Assembly (NCBI GenBank): GCA_002118135.1
Contig: BDIU01000360.1
Location: 1-64,000 of the forward strand
Reading direction: 5' to 3'
DNA from: Trebouxia sp. TZW2008
Lineage: Eukaryota; Chlorophyta; Trebouxiophyceae; Trebouxiales; Trebouxiaceae
DNA length: 64,000 nt
Part shown: in pieces, positions 9,949 to 21,200 of the stretch
How the letters are laid out: every line of letters begins with the position of its first letter
How positions within the stretch are numbered: the first letter of the stretch is position 1
Notes under the pieces: model-generated
The model's input: only the letters and a program-made list of their open reading frames with translations
The model's database searches: none
Told to the model about the DNA's origin: nothing
Made by a program: the position numbers and the translations under genes

Positions 9949-12302
9949 TAAGGAGACTGCAGATAGACTGCAGCGTCCTGATCCTGCTCTAAGATAGAGT
10001 AGGCAATCCTCAGGGACAATCGAGTTTGCAACCCGAGGCACTGCTACTCATGCCTTGTTCCCTGTCTTTCTCTTTCTGCACCATTGATGAAGACCACTCA
10101 AGAATCAACGGCCCACTGGCAACAATTTTGGTACCGCCCATGAAGGGCCCGTGGCAAATTATTTCTTGCCAATCTAAGTGGTTATCAGACCTCTGCCGGT
10201 TTGTAGCAACCGGACAACCCAATTTTATCAACCGGCTGGGTCATCGCCGGAATCCCGCACAGTGTACTAAGCGGTGTCGATAGATCCGGGTCATGACCCC
10301 CGGACCTGCCAGTGAGAGTTGAACGTGCTCTCAGCACGACTAGCAACGTCTTTTGAAGGTTTTCCTTGAGTTGCCAGCTGCTCTTGATCGTCGCAGTGGC
10401 GTTGCTAGGGCATGTAGGCTGTGCGGACAACGCTTCTGAGGTTCTAGGTGACGAAAGGCATCTTATGTCTGAGTATCATAGAATGCGGCATTGGCTGAGT
10501 TGCGAGCCAAGCATCGTCTTTTATTGCAATGCCATGGTCATAACATGCGTGCTTTCTTTGTGCAGCGTGACGATATATCTGGGGGTGCCTCACTGCATCA
10601 TAGGTGCCTTGACCTAATGGACACACAGTCGTTGCCACTGTGTGGCACATGTGTTATCAGCCTTGTTGGCTGGCTAAGGCATGTCAAACTCTTATTTCTC
10701 TTCTTGCAAGCACAATTGTCACTTGCCCAAGCCCCCAGCAATTGCCGGCTGGAGAGCTGCATTCAAGATTGTCGCTTTTGTTTGCTCTTGAAGAGCAATA
10801 AAAGGAGGCTATGGTCCAGCTGAGGCCTTTCAAACACGCCTCAGGGTGTAGACCGTATCTTTTGTTTCTTTTCTGCTCCTGCAAGATTGTTGCAGCTGAT
10901 GCAGTGGGCAAGAAAACAAAAAGAAAAGGAAATAAAAGAAAATATGCATTGAGCGACAACTCAGAGATTTGTTTGTACAAACAGAGAGTGGCAACTTGAG
11001 CGCAACCATGCCAGAAGTGCTGATTTCAGACTGTGCTTGCACAGCACTCACACAGAAACGAGTCTGCGCTATCAGGCATCGTAACGCAAGTCTTGTAGAG
11101 GCAGCCCGGGGTTGCTGCTTTAGAGCAGAAGAATAAAAGAAAGTCAGGCGTCATGACGGTAGCCTCTGTTTGAAGAGACAGCCCGGAACAGCAATGAGCA
11201 GAGCCGTATACGGCTGAGTCAATTCTCACTCTGCTACAAAGTCGGATTACCTACAATTGCAACTCAGATTTGGCCTAGTCAGATGGGCAAGTTGAATCCA
11301 CACTTGAAGTCATACACATACATAACAATGCATATTGACTGGGCTCAAAGGCCTGGTACGTATAATCACCAAGCGGCTGTCTTTGAGCGACCTAGTCTAT
11401 GCACAAGCTGAACCAAGTTGAATGCCCTGTAAGTCTAGCTGGGAACCCATGAGGACAGTTTTCAATCTGACATGATATGCAATTGACTCAAGACTGCTTC
11501 TGACAGACTTGTCACGGAGCAGAGAGTGACCTGTTAAAGTACATGAGCGCAACACCTTGACAGCAGTAATATTGCCTGTTTAGCAGTACATCATTGTATA
11601 TAGCAGCTTTGCTGTTGTGTTATTGCAATTGGACAATCATAGCAGCATTATTTCCTGCATTTCTGCTTCTAGGTATTCTCTGCATTGTCAATCAACTATT
11701 CTTGTGTGAATAATTACATATGTTTATATTGCTGACTTTACATTGCTGAGTTTTCCAGAGTTAGTAGTTTAAGCTCTGTATGCAGTGCAGCTGGGCTGAG
11801 TAAGAAGTCGGTGCATTGTTTCCACGCTTTGGCGCGTGCGATCAATCATCCCTTTTTACTGGGAATCATTCCTTCATAGTACTTAGGCCTTTGCCAGCAG
11901 GCATATGTCTGCTTATCTCAGCTACTGTTAGGGACCTATCCGATTTGGACCCCTGACTAGGCAGCAGCAAAGACGACTAGTGTTGCTGTCTGCAACACTC
12001 ATTCAGCAGAGCCGTTATCCTTGTAACTATCACCCTCACGCAAAAAGGTTTTTGTTGCGCTACTCTGTTTCACAGAGCACGCGGTTCAACGTGACAGACT
12101 TGCATAGAGGCAGCTGATTGCGCGAAGACGTATAAAATCAATGGGTCGCAAAATCTGCCTAGCAAAGCATTTGCAACAGCTCAGGTGTGAATTGTATCGC
12201 AGATACTCTCATGCCCAATTGAGCTTCAAGTCTCAAAGCCTGCCTAGCAAAGCATTTGCAAAAACAACATTTTATGACTGATATGCTACCATTCCATGCG
12301 AT
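9949..12302. other. Intergenic DNA without a supported gene
   Basis: Several short ORFs overlap on both strands (for example around 10026-10283, 10491-10823 and 10811-10999), but none shows a domain, splice structure or conserved motif I can defend. The stretch 11230-12250 is AT-rich and featureless. The 3' end may hold the poly(A) region of the SDR gene that ends at 12303. Confidence 0.4.
12155..12262. repeat. Duplicated 22-mer and a dispersed repeat
   Basis: CTGCCTAGCAAAGCATTTGC occurs at 12155 and again at 12240, 85 bases apart. The sequence between them (about 12178-12240, containing ATACTCTCATGCC) is clearly related to 21992-22060, upstream of the coproporphyrinogen oxidase gene, so it is a dispersed repeat. 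Confidence 0.5.
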
Positions 12303-15300
12303 TCAACTTGGGGCTGAAGGGTTCTTCATGGCATCTAGTACAATTTCTTGTGGCACTGCATTGGCTGAGACTTTGAATGGCAACATCACCAACTCACAGA
12401 CATCTTCAGTTCTGATCATGTTGTCTGGGTTCAGATCCTCTTTCTCCATCCTTTTCCTGCATGGTAGTTTACACTTAGGTTGTGTTACAGTCATGAATTG
12501 TGTGTAACTGTGTCGTGTTGAAACTTACGATCACATGTAGTGTCCTTTCAGAGACCAAACAGGGGGCCTGCAGGACACCGTGCACAACCAGAATAAACAG
12601 TCCTTGGCGTGCATCAAGAGAGTGTTCAGAGCTCTGATTAAGATGGATGCTAGTGCTGCTTCGCCGCTAAAGCTTCAGCTGTCCTAAGCACTAATGCTGT
12701 TGTGTTGTGCAAGTATGGTGCAAGTCACAGATTTTGCTGCTATGTCGGAGCGTTTACTTGACCCAACATTACATGCAATGCTGCAACGGCTTAGCAATGC
12801 TTTTTGAGAGTTGTCATCGCAATCCCAACAGAGTCATGATCATTATAGCAATTGCACTGCAGCAACATGTGACTGGTCAAAACGTGCCTGGCCAATGCAG
12901 TGTCAACCATCACAGTCATTGTACTGCAGCAACATATGACAGGTCAAAATGTACCTGGCCAACGCAGTGTCAACCACACTTGGGAAGATGGTCATCACTC
13001 TGATGCCGTGCTCTTTCATAGCCTGCACCAACAAGCACTTTCAAGGGCACGGTCCACAATCAATCAAGGAATCAATAAATCAATCACTCAATCAATCAGT
13101 CAATAGAATTTATAGTCTGGATTAGCCAGATGTGACTCATTGGACTTCCTGGCCTGAAGGCACAGGTGAATGTGTCTCGCAACCAAAGACTGCTGACCAG
13201 ATTTTGCCTCAAAGCAAAGGCAAACGGTAACAGACTGGGCTGTGACCTCGTGAGTGTGCGTCTCAGCTCAAATTATATGCCCAAGGGCATTGTAAGTCAA
13301 GGGCAGCATAATGAACTAGGCTCCGTCCTATCAAGTGTGCGTCTCAGCTCAAGTCACATGCTCAAGGGCATTGTCGTCGTGAGTGTGCGCCTCTCAGCTC
13401 AGGTCGCATGCTCACACCAGATCGCATGGACACTTTCGTGGTAGTCAAAGCAGTTGCCATCAGGAGAAATCACTGAGCGCTCACCCAGGCTCTGTCCCAG
13501 TGGATGTGCGTGTCAGCTCAGGTCAAATGCTCACATGAGATTGCGCGGACAGTTTCTTGGTGATCAAAGCAGATGACATCAGGAGAAATCACTGAGCGCT
13601 CATCTAGGCTCTGTCCCAGTGGATGTGCGTTTCAGCTCAGGTCAAATGCTCATGCAAGAATGTGCGAACACTTTCATGGTGATCAAAGCAGTCGACATCG
13701 GGAGGAAGCACTGTGCGCTCACCTAGGCTCTGTCCCAGCGGATGTGCGTCTCAGCTCAGGTCAATCAGGGATTGTGTGGACAGTTTCTTGGTAATCAAAG
13801 CAGTTGCTACAAAAGTCTCTGCAGGGTCACCTTGGGTAGCTGAAACGGCAAACCTGTGTTTGTCCCACTTGGTTGCTGAGAAGACAAGGGCAATCAACAG
13901 AGAAAACAAAAGTGCGTGTCAATTGCTGGATTACTGACCCAGATTTCAGTTGCATATGCTCACATTGGCAGATGAGAGGGCAGAATAAGTGCTGAAGAAG
14001 AAGGAAATGTATGCTCACATGGGCAGATGACAGGGCAAAACCGGTCATGCCCCACTTGGCTGCTGAGAGGGCATGACCATTAGACACACCAAAAGAGGAA
14101 GAAGGACAACAAAAAAAGAAGAAGAAGGTGCAAGTCATGTGTTCACCTTGGCAGATGAGAGGGCAAAACCGTTCATGCCCCACTTGGCTGCTGAGTAGGC
14201 ACATTGCTTGGGAGACGGGTGCTTGCCAGCACTAGATGAAATGTTGACATGATAACCCTGAAGGTCAAATTCAGTGGGTTGAACTAATTTGAATGCTTTT
14301 GGTTTTGATGTTTTCAGCTACTGAGCTAGCAGAACAAGACCACACGTGTCAATGATGGAGATGATATTGGACCCAAGTCATGCTTAGTCTGCACATGACA
14401 GTGTCATGAGTCCTCACTAGCAAGCAGACACAGACTTGGTGACACCTCGCAGGGGCATGAATTCTCACGAGCATTTCAATGACAAATGATGGCAGACAAT
14501 TGATGAGTGATGACTGATGCATGATAAATGATGAGTGAGGAGTGATGAGTAATGAGTGATGACTGCTGAGTGGCAATTGATGAGTGATGAGGCATGAGTG
14601 GCAAATGGTAAACAATAGACGCTGAATGCTGAATGATAAATCATAAATACTGGATGCTGCATGCTACATGATAAATGATGCATGCTACATGATAAATGAT
14701 GCATGATGCCCTCATGAGTGAAGAATGGTGAATGGTGGCAATGAACGCTGATTGCATGATGCTGATTACTGAATGCTGAATGCTGAGTGACAAGTGCTGC
14801 ATGCTGAGCAATGAATCATGAATTATCCTAGTGACAAAGCAGAGGAGCTGTTCTACCTCCCCCTTCTTGACCATGGCAGGGGTGAGCCTGCGGGTGAGTC
14901 TCATCGGCGCAGTCAAGTTGATCTGAATGTTCTGCTCCCACTCATCTGGGTCACCTGCAAAGAAGAAAACAAGAAAGTTGATAACAACAATGCAGAGAAT
15001 GCATGCCACTTGTTGACCATGGCACGGGTGAGCTTGCAGGTGAGTCTCATTGGCGCACTGAGGTTGATCTGAATGTTCTGCTCGCAGTCATCTGGGGCAC
15101 CTGCAGACAAGAAAAGGTAAAATTGTGTTGATAACAATGATTCACTGTTGGAATGGATGCATTCAAGTGGATGAATGTTCTGAATGTTCTGTTCCCATTC
15201 ATCTGGGTTGCCTGCCCATCACAGTCACCAAATGTCAACATGACTGTTGCATGAATTGAGACTGCGGGTGAGTCTCATGGGTGCAGTCAGATTGATTTGA

Positions 15301-17516
15301 ATGTTCTGCTCCCATTCATCCAGGTCACCTATAGTCAGCAAATATCCTTGTTCACAACTCAATGCAACACCTTGATTGCCTTGGCATCTAGGTTCGCTGC
15401 GGACGGCAGCCACTGCATGTTGACACATGGGCTTGCACTGAAGGATGTTACCCTCGACCCCCAAAAGGGTTTGCTGGGTGCATGTATGTGGCACAAATGC
15501 AAACATTGTCATGAAAAAGCTGCATTTGAGATTTCATGCAGCAGCAGTCCTGAAGGTGACACATTGGTATGAGCACTTGCAAAACTAGGAGTGTGAGATC
15601 AAAACTTTGTGAGAACAACTTGAACAAAGCAGAGAAGTTTCCAAAAGACAAGAAAATAAAGAATGGAAGACCAATGGTTTGTAGTCATTAATGAAAAAGC
15701 GCTTTCCCTTCTAGCAGTGTGTGCCCTGACAGTGGTCAGATGCCAGCGATGTTCACCAGAACATTGATACGTCCATGCTTGTGGAGTACTTGGTGCCATG
15801 CAGACCAAACAGCATAATGTTGAGTGATCATATAGTGTTAAACCTTCAAGTGAGGTCTGTGCTGACATTGGAAAGATGCTGACATCATTGCATTCACGCT
15901 TCAGAAGAGCAACAAAATGTTCATTCTGCAGCCACCTGGGACAATATTTTACCTTCAAGCAGTGTCTGTCCTTGACATGGGAAAGATGCTGTCGCTGTTC
16001 TCCAGAACCTCAACACACTCATGCTTCTGAAGCAGGAAGAACAAAATAGCGTTGACGCTGCAGATACTTGATCAGACAGTGGTTTACCTTCAAGCGGTGT
16101 CTGTCCTGTCATGGGAAAGATGCTGTCGCCGTTCTCTAGAACCTCAATACACTCATGCTTCTGAAGCAGAAAGCATAAAACAGCGTTGACGCTGCAGATA
16201 CTTGATCAGACAGTGGTTTACCTTCAAGCGGTGTCTGTCCTGTCATGGGAAAGATGCCGGCGCAGTTCACCAGAACATCAATACACCCATGACTGTGAAG
16301 CAGGGTCTCTGCTAGCTGATCAATGCTTTTGGAGCTTGTCATATCACACGGATAGATCTCCACAGCGGGTGCGCCAGCGCTTTTGCAAGCCTCTGCTGTC
16401 TGCAAAGTATATGCTGAGTGAGCACACTTGTAATCAGGTCCCTTTGTCAGGTGAATGCTTTTTGGAGCTAGTCATACCACAAGGACAGAGTTCAACTGCA
16501 GGTGCGCCAGTGCTTTTGCAAGCCTCTGCAGTCTGCAAATCAATCACATTGAGTGCATCTTTTCCCAGGTAAGTGTTTTTGAGTTTGTCATATCATAAAA
16601 CATATTTGCACTGCAAGTACGCGAGCGCTTCGGCAAGTCACTGCAGTCTGCAAATCAAGCATTTGTGATCCGTCTCACAGGATTCCAGGAGGCATGAATC
16701 AGCACTTGCGACAGACATTGGCAGCACACAACAGCACAGGGGACGATTTTGCTTTATATTAAATCTTTAACACAGCAGAAATGACCGATTTTGATTCCTA
16801 TGGCTATCAAGCAGCGCTTGGCGCTGAAAGCAATGCAAGCAGTGCTTGGCAGCTCAAAGCATGAGCTCAAAGCATGAGCTGGATGTACAGACGTCACATA
16901 GGACACCAGGCATGTATGCAGGCACTCAATCGAGAATGGACGTGTATTTGCAGTTGAAAACAGCAAGATGTTGCACATGTCCTGCAGCTTATCCTGAGAT
17001 GCATGAATCGGCGCTTGGCACTCAAACCGCTTCAAGCAGCATTCAGCAGCTCATGCTTTGAAGCATTGAATCACCATACTGTTCATTGCAGTGATTGACA
17101 CTATACAATACTTGCGTATTGGGTATTACGTATTGGCCCCAGCGTATTTCCTTTTTCACAGTCTGCACTGCATCTCACTGATTCATACTTTCAAACACTG
17201 TGTATTGCGTATTACATACCGGGTATTGAGTGCTTCGTATGGTGGTTCACTGCTTTGAAGGCATGAGCTCGATGCACAGATGTCGATCAGCATATCAGGC
17301 ATGTATGCAGTCATTGCAATTTGGGGATGGACATGAATCTGCACTTCACAATAGCAAGTTGTTGCTTACGTCTTGCAGCTTGTCCTCTGATCTGGCTACC
17401 AAGGCAATGCTTGCACCCTGCTTGGCGTATGTGATAGCAATACCCTCGCCAACACCCTTGCTTGCACCAGTGACCAGCACCCATTTGCCCTTCAAGAGGT
17501 TGCTGTCTGGACTCAT
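12303..17516 (-). CDS. Classical short-chain dehydrogenase/reductase (SDR), 6 exons
   Basis: Exons 17370-17516, 16222-16399, 14857-14954, 14147-14257, 12955-13022 and 12303-12456 join in phase into 251 residues, the normal length of a classical SDR. Visible motifs are the cofactor loop TGASKGVG (16-23), NCAG (94-97), the catalytic Ser in NISSSAG (about 149), Tyr162 and Lys166 in YSAAK at the expected 13-residue spacing from the serine, and the beta-6 segment IFPSVVDTALA. The C-terminal TEDVCELVMLP matches FabG/YdfG-type SDRs. It is a soluble NAD(P)H oxidoreductase; the substrate cannot be told. All introns are GT-AG. Every intron contains decayed copies of the adjoining exons, so an automatic gene finder could choose wrong copies. 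I chose the copies that keep phase and catalytic residues. Confidence 0.85.
12840..12905 (-). repeat. Fossil copy of SDR exon 5 (3' part)
   Basis: Directly downstream of functional exon 5, the run GTTGACACTGC...TTGGCCAGG followed by the start of the intron is repeated, including the GTCACATGTTGCTGCAGT stretch. It retains the exon/donor junction but lacks the 5' half of the exon. Confidence 0.65.
13240..13800. repeat. About 120-bp tandem repeat in SDR intron 4
   Basis: Five or six units share GTGCGT-TCAGCTCAGGTCA and CTTGGTGATCAAAGCAG, near 13255, 13340, 13384, 13505, 13625 and 13742. The last three are regular at about 118-120 bases. Minus-strand translation gives fragments loosely like the SDR alpha-F region, but I cannot show descent from an exon. 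Confidence 0.6.
13830..14105 (-). repeat. Two fossil copies of SDR exon 4
   Basis: At about 14030-14105 and 13830-13880 the YSAAKWGMNGFALSS segment of exon 4 recurs. In the first copy the catalytic Tyr is Leu (ALSAAKWGMTGFALSS), and in the second it is Phe (FSATKWDKHRFAVSA). The functional copy is at 14147-14257. Confidence 0.75.
14480..14815. repeat. Simple TGATGAGT-type repeat in SDR intron 3
   Basis: Low-complexity DNA made of variants of ATGAGTGATGA and ATGATAAATGATGCATG, with 7-10-base and longer imperfect periods. No coding signal. Confidence 0.75.
15005..15335 (-). repeat. Three extra copies of SDR exon 3
   Basis: Upstream of functional exon 3 (14857-14954), copies have acceptor positions at 15100, about 15210 and 15328, so the period is about 110-146 bases. 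The first is in frame over the whole exon (EQNIQINLSAPMRLT), the second is only about 40 bases, and the third is in frame for most of its length (EQNIQINLTAPMRLTRS). The acceptors at 15100 and 15328 remain AG. Confidence 0.8.
15695..16160 (-). repeat. Four fossil copies of the 3' half of SDR exon 2
   Basis: The TTCCCATGACAGGACAGACA...CTTGAAG end of exon 2 and its donor recur with junctions near 16088, 15951, 15842 and 15706 (intervals 132, 137, 109, 136 from the real one at about 16221). Divergence rises with distance. Confidence 0.8.
16430..16665 (-). repeat. Two fossil copies of the 5' half of SDR exon 2
   Basis: Upstream of functional exon 2, the GCAGAGGCTTGCAAAAGC...ATGACAAGCTCCAAAA part recurs twice, each preceded by a TTTGCAG acceptor-like sequence, with stops and indels inside. 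Confidence 0.7.
16840..17340 (-). repeat. Degenerate copy of the exon 1 border in SDR intron 1
   Basis: A stretch around 16965-17030 resembles the 3' end of exon 1 plus the following intron (GCAAGATGTTGC...CCTGCAGCTT-TCCT), and the ACAGGCATGTATGCAG-like segment occurs near 16905 and 17297. Weak but consistent with the other arrays in this gene. Confidence 0.45.
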
Positions 17517-18289
17517 TGTGCCAAGCGCAGGCCCAAATGCCTTTTCTGCGACGACACAAGCAGGCTGCAGTCTGCCAATGTGCTGTTAGTGGAGTGCAGA
17601 AATATGGACTTGCCAGCTTCCTGCAGGCATGTGTGGTTGTTCACAACTCTCATGTGCATTGGCAAACATACGCGTGCAACTTGCCACTAGCAGTACGGCT
17701 CACTCGGAGCAGTGCAATATACACCGATGTGAGCTTGCATGCAGACCCCTCACCTCACAACACTCAAAGTTGTGGTCGAGAGCGCTGAGCGATGTGGCCC
17801 TGGCTTTTCGGACTGAACAGAACGAAGAGTGTAAGGGCTTCAACGTCGAACGGTGCGCCGAAATGATGCTGCGCTGACCTAATAGGCCTGTTCAAATTGT
17901 ATGCACGACGTTCACGTGAGCCAGCAGCTGGGGGTCTCTCGAGTACAACTGCCATACACACGTTGAGAAAGCGGGCCCCACCAATCACGTTTGCAGCCGC
18001 TGCTTGTCCGCAGCTACTACCGCATCAAACCTCCAAGACCGCGCTCAACGGCATGGAGGTCTCAGCGCAAGTTCGACAGCCCTAAGATCTTGTGGTACGT
18101 CGATGCAAGTCGGATAGCGAGCAGCTTGCCTCTCGGACATATCTCAGAGACTTCATCGTAGCATCCAACTGAGCATCAGGTCTTCTCGAGCGCGCACCGA
18201 CGCATTGCACTAAGCCGTCCGCTGGGCACCACCGGCCTACTGGAAAAGTCGGACTATAGCTTACAACTGTAGCTAGGCCTGGAGAGTTT
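17517..18289. promoter_or_regulatory. Divergent promoter region between SDR and BTB genes
   Basis: The SDR gene (minus) starts at 17516 and the BTB gene (plus) at 18290, so this 773-base gap must hold both promoters and 5' leaders. I see no clear TATA box and no other supported gene. Confidence 0.4.
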
Positions 18290-21200
18290 ATGAAGCGTGC
18301 CAGGTCAGAAGCAGGCCTCTCTGGAGACAACGCGGAGCACAAGCAGCAACTTTCACCGCAAACCGGCCCCTCGTCGGGCACAGCAGCTGACGCTGGACCT
18401 ACACTTCAGCAAGCGCAAAAAGATCCTAGTCTGCAAGATCCTCAGTCACCACCAGTCACCGGCACGCAGCTTCAGCTGCTATCAACACAAGACACCCAGT
18501 CAACTGGCAGCGCACAGCTTCAGCTCCTGCCAACACAAGACTTACAGTCCACAGCATTGGTTGTTACATCCCAGCAGGAGCAGATCCCGCCAATCCTCGA
18601 TCTTGACAGGACAACAGCTCCACTGAAAAGACGTCAGCTCATCCAGGGCCATGTACCATATCCCCAGGCCTTGCAGACTTGGCAGGATCAGCAAAACAAC
18701 CCTGCAGTATGCGGCGCACGCCTCATAGGCAATGTTGCAACGCCTACAGACTATGTCGGCATAGCGGTTCAAGATCTGATCATGCACAGCAGTTGGGCTG
18801 CTGCGCGGTTGCGGCAGACTGACATGCAGAACACTGGCATGGACACCATTGTGCCCGTGCAAACTCCAGCACCTGTGGTCAGGAGAATGGTAGAGGCATT
18901 GTATAGCGGGTTTGTGGAGTTGCAGGAAGATACAGAGCAGCTTCTGATCTTGGCCAACTGCATGCAGGCAAGTATTGCACGGCATGCAGATGCAAATGCA
19001 ATCATGCATGACTGTGCTCACCAACAATCTTCAAGCTGTGTGTTGATGTGATACAGTCTCTAATGCTTTGCGTTGAAGAGCCCGCTCTGCCTTCATGGCA
19101 ACATTCACACCCCAAGTCATGTTGCATGTCCCAACCCATCACCCATATCCTGGCAAAGCTCCATTGAAATGCTTGTCTCTCATGCCAGTTCCTCCTCGGT
19201 TTCTGCTGCAAACACAGTTGGTTCCAGCTGCAAACACAGTGGGTTCCAGCTTCAAACACAGTGAACTTCTTCCTTGGACATCGCGTTTGACGACTTGATA
19301 TTCTCACAGGTCAAGCTTATTGAGGAAGCATGCACCGACTACTTGCTGGAGTTGAGCCTTCCAGTGAACAAGCTGGTGCAACTGTTGGTGCTATTAGACC
19401 GCCTGGTGTTGATGGATGCACGCAAACGCCTTCTGAAAAAGTATGCTCACCAGACTTGGACCCCAGAAATTATGGAGATTTTGCCACCTTTCTTTAAACA
19501 GCTTTTGCAGGGCAGCTTTCAGGAGCACACTTTGTGCTCAGAGGTGCTATTCAGCTCACAGTGTGGCGCTCTGTGTGAGGTTCAGGCAAGTTGCTCATAC
19601 TCAGTTTGCGCGTATTTGGATCAGAGTGCATTTGTCATCAAGTTGTGTGTGTACAAGGCAGCCTTCAGGAGCAAAGTGTGTATTGTGAGGTGCTATCCAG
19701 CTCACACTGTTGCGCTCTGTGTGCAAGGTTCAGGCAAGTGAACCTGCTTGATCTGCATGTGTGTGAGTCACAAAGCATATATCAACAAAGTGCAAAATTC
19801 AGCCAGGTAGCTCATCTCACTTCTCATGGGCAGAGGCAAATATGTTTTTCAAAGATGTCGTTTGTAGGATCCATCATGCAGCCGAGCTACGTCACAGCAT
19901 CGCCACCCAAACTAGCATGGAAAGCATTGTCACATGATCCGTATGACAATTGGCATGGAGAAGTGGTTCATGCAATTGTTCCATCTGCATGTGCCAGATT
20001 TTGGCATTGCAGTCATGACCAGCGTTGAGACCAGTGCACAATCTGCCAAGTTGATGGTCAAACAAGCTAGTCTGTAGCAGATTTGTGTGTTCTGTCATGT
20101 TGTGATTTACAGAATCGTTAGCCCAGCCCCTGATTCCTTGTATGAACAGCAGTGACAGTGTATCTGCTGACATACTATACACAGGCATGAGCTTGCATCT
20201 CAGTTGATGTTGCAGAGCACAGAAAGGAGAAGCAAAATGGAAAGTGTTTGCCAATATACATTGCCGCAGAAGCCTCTGTGAGTAGAGTCAGCGCAGGACA
20301 GCTTGTCTTTGTTACACAATCATGCGTACTTTTGCAAGCGCATGCAGCTGACTATCCCTAGTTGTGTTTGACATGCTAAATGCTGCTCGGCTCACGCAAA
20401 GTGACCCCGCACTAGCACAACTATTTTGTGACACCAGAGTCTCTCCAGTGGTCATGGAACAGTTATCAGAGGTTATGGGTGTCCCGCCTTTGCCTGGCCT
20501 TCCCAATCTTACTGATATCAGCCTTGCATCCTACAAGAAATAACCTTGCACAGCTGTGCTGCAGGTGTTTGATATGCTACATGCTGCGGGTCTTACACAG
20601 CGTGACCCCGCATTGGCATTGTTGTTCCGTGTGACCAGAGTCTCTGCATTGGTCATGGAACAGCTATCCGAGGTCATTGCCGTTCATCCTTTACCTGGCC
20701 TTGCTACTGACTCCGCGTCCTATGAGTTACTTGCTAGCATAGCACAGCGGAACAAGAAGTTCTTTTACACTGGTTTTGGTGCCAGGGAGAGCATTATGGT
20801 GCAGAAGCTTGAAAGTTTAAAGACTGCGGTTTTCTCACATGGCATTTTTGGCGACAAACTTGAGCTACATCTATCTCAGCTTGAGCATAGCCCAGGCGAG
20901 TCCTGAGACTTCAATTTGCTTCCTGCCTTTGCCTTTGCTTGTTCATCTTTGCTTTTGCCTTTGCCAGAAGGAAAAGTTTTGCCTGTACCTTGACTTTTGC
21001 CTTTGCAAATCTTCTTTGCCTTTGCCTTTGCAAACGTACCTTGCCTTTTGCCTTTCAAAATTGCCTCTGTCTTTGCCTTTGCAAGTCTTCTTTGTCTTTG
21101 CCTTTGCCTTTACCTTTGCCTTTGCCTTTGCATGCCTCTCCGACCTTTGCATGTGCCTCATACCATTCCTTTGCCTGTACATGCCTCTCTGATCTTTGCC

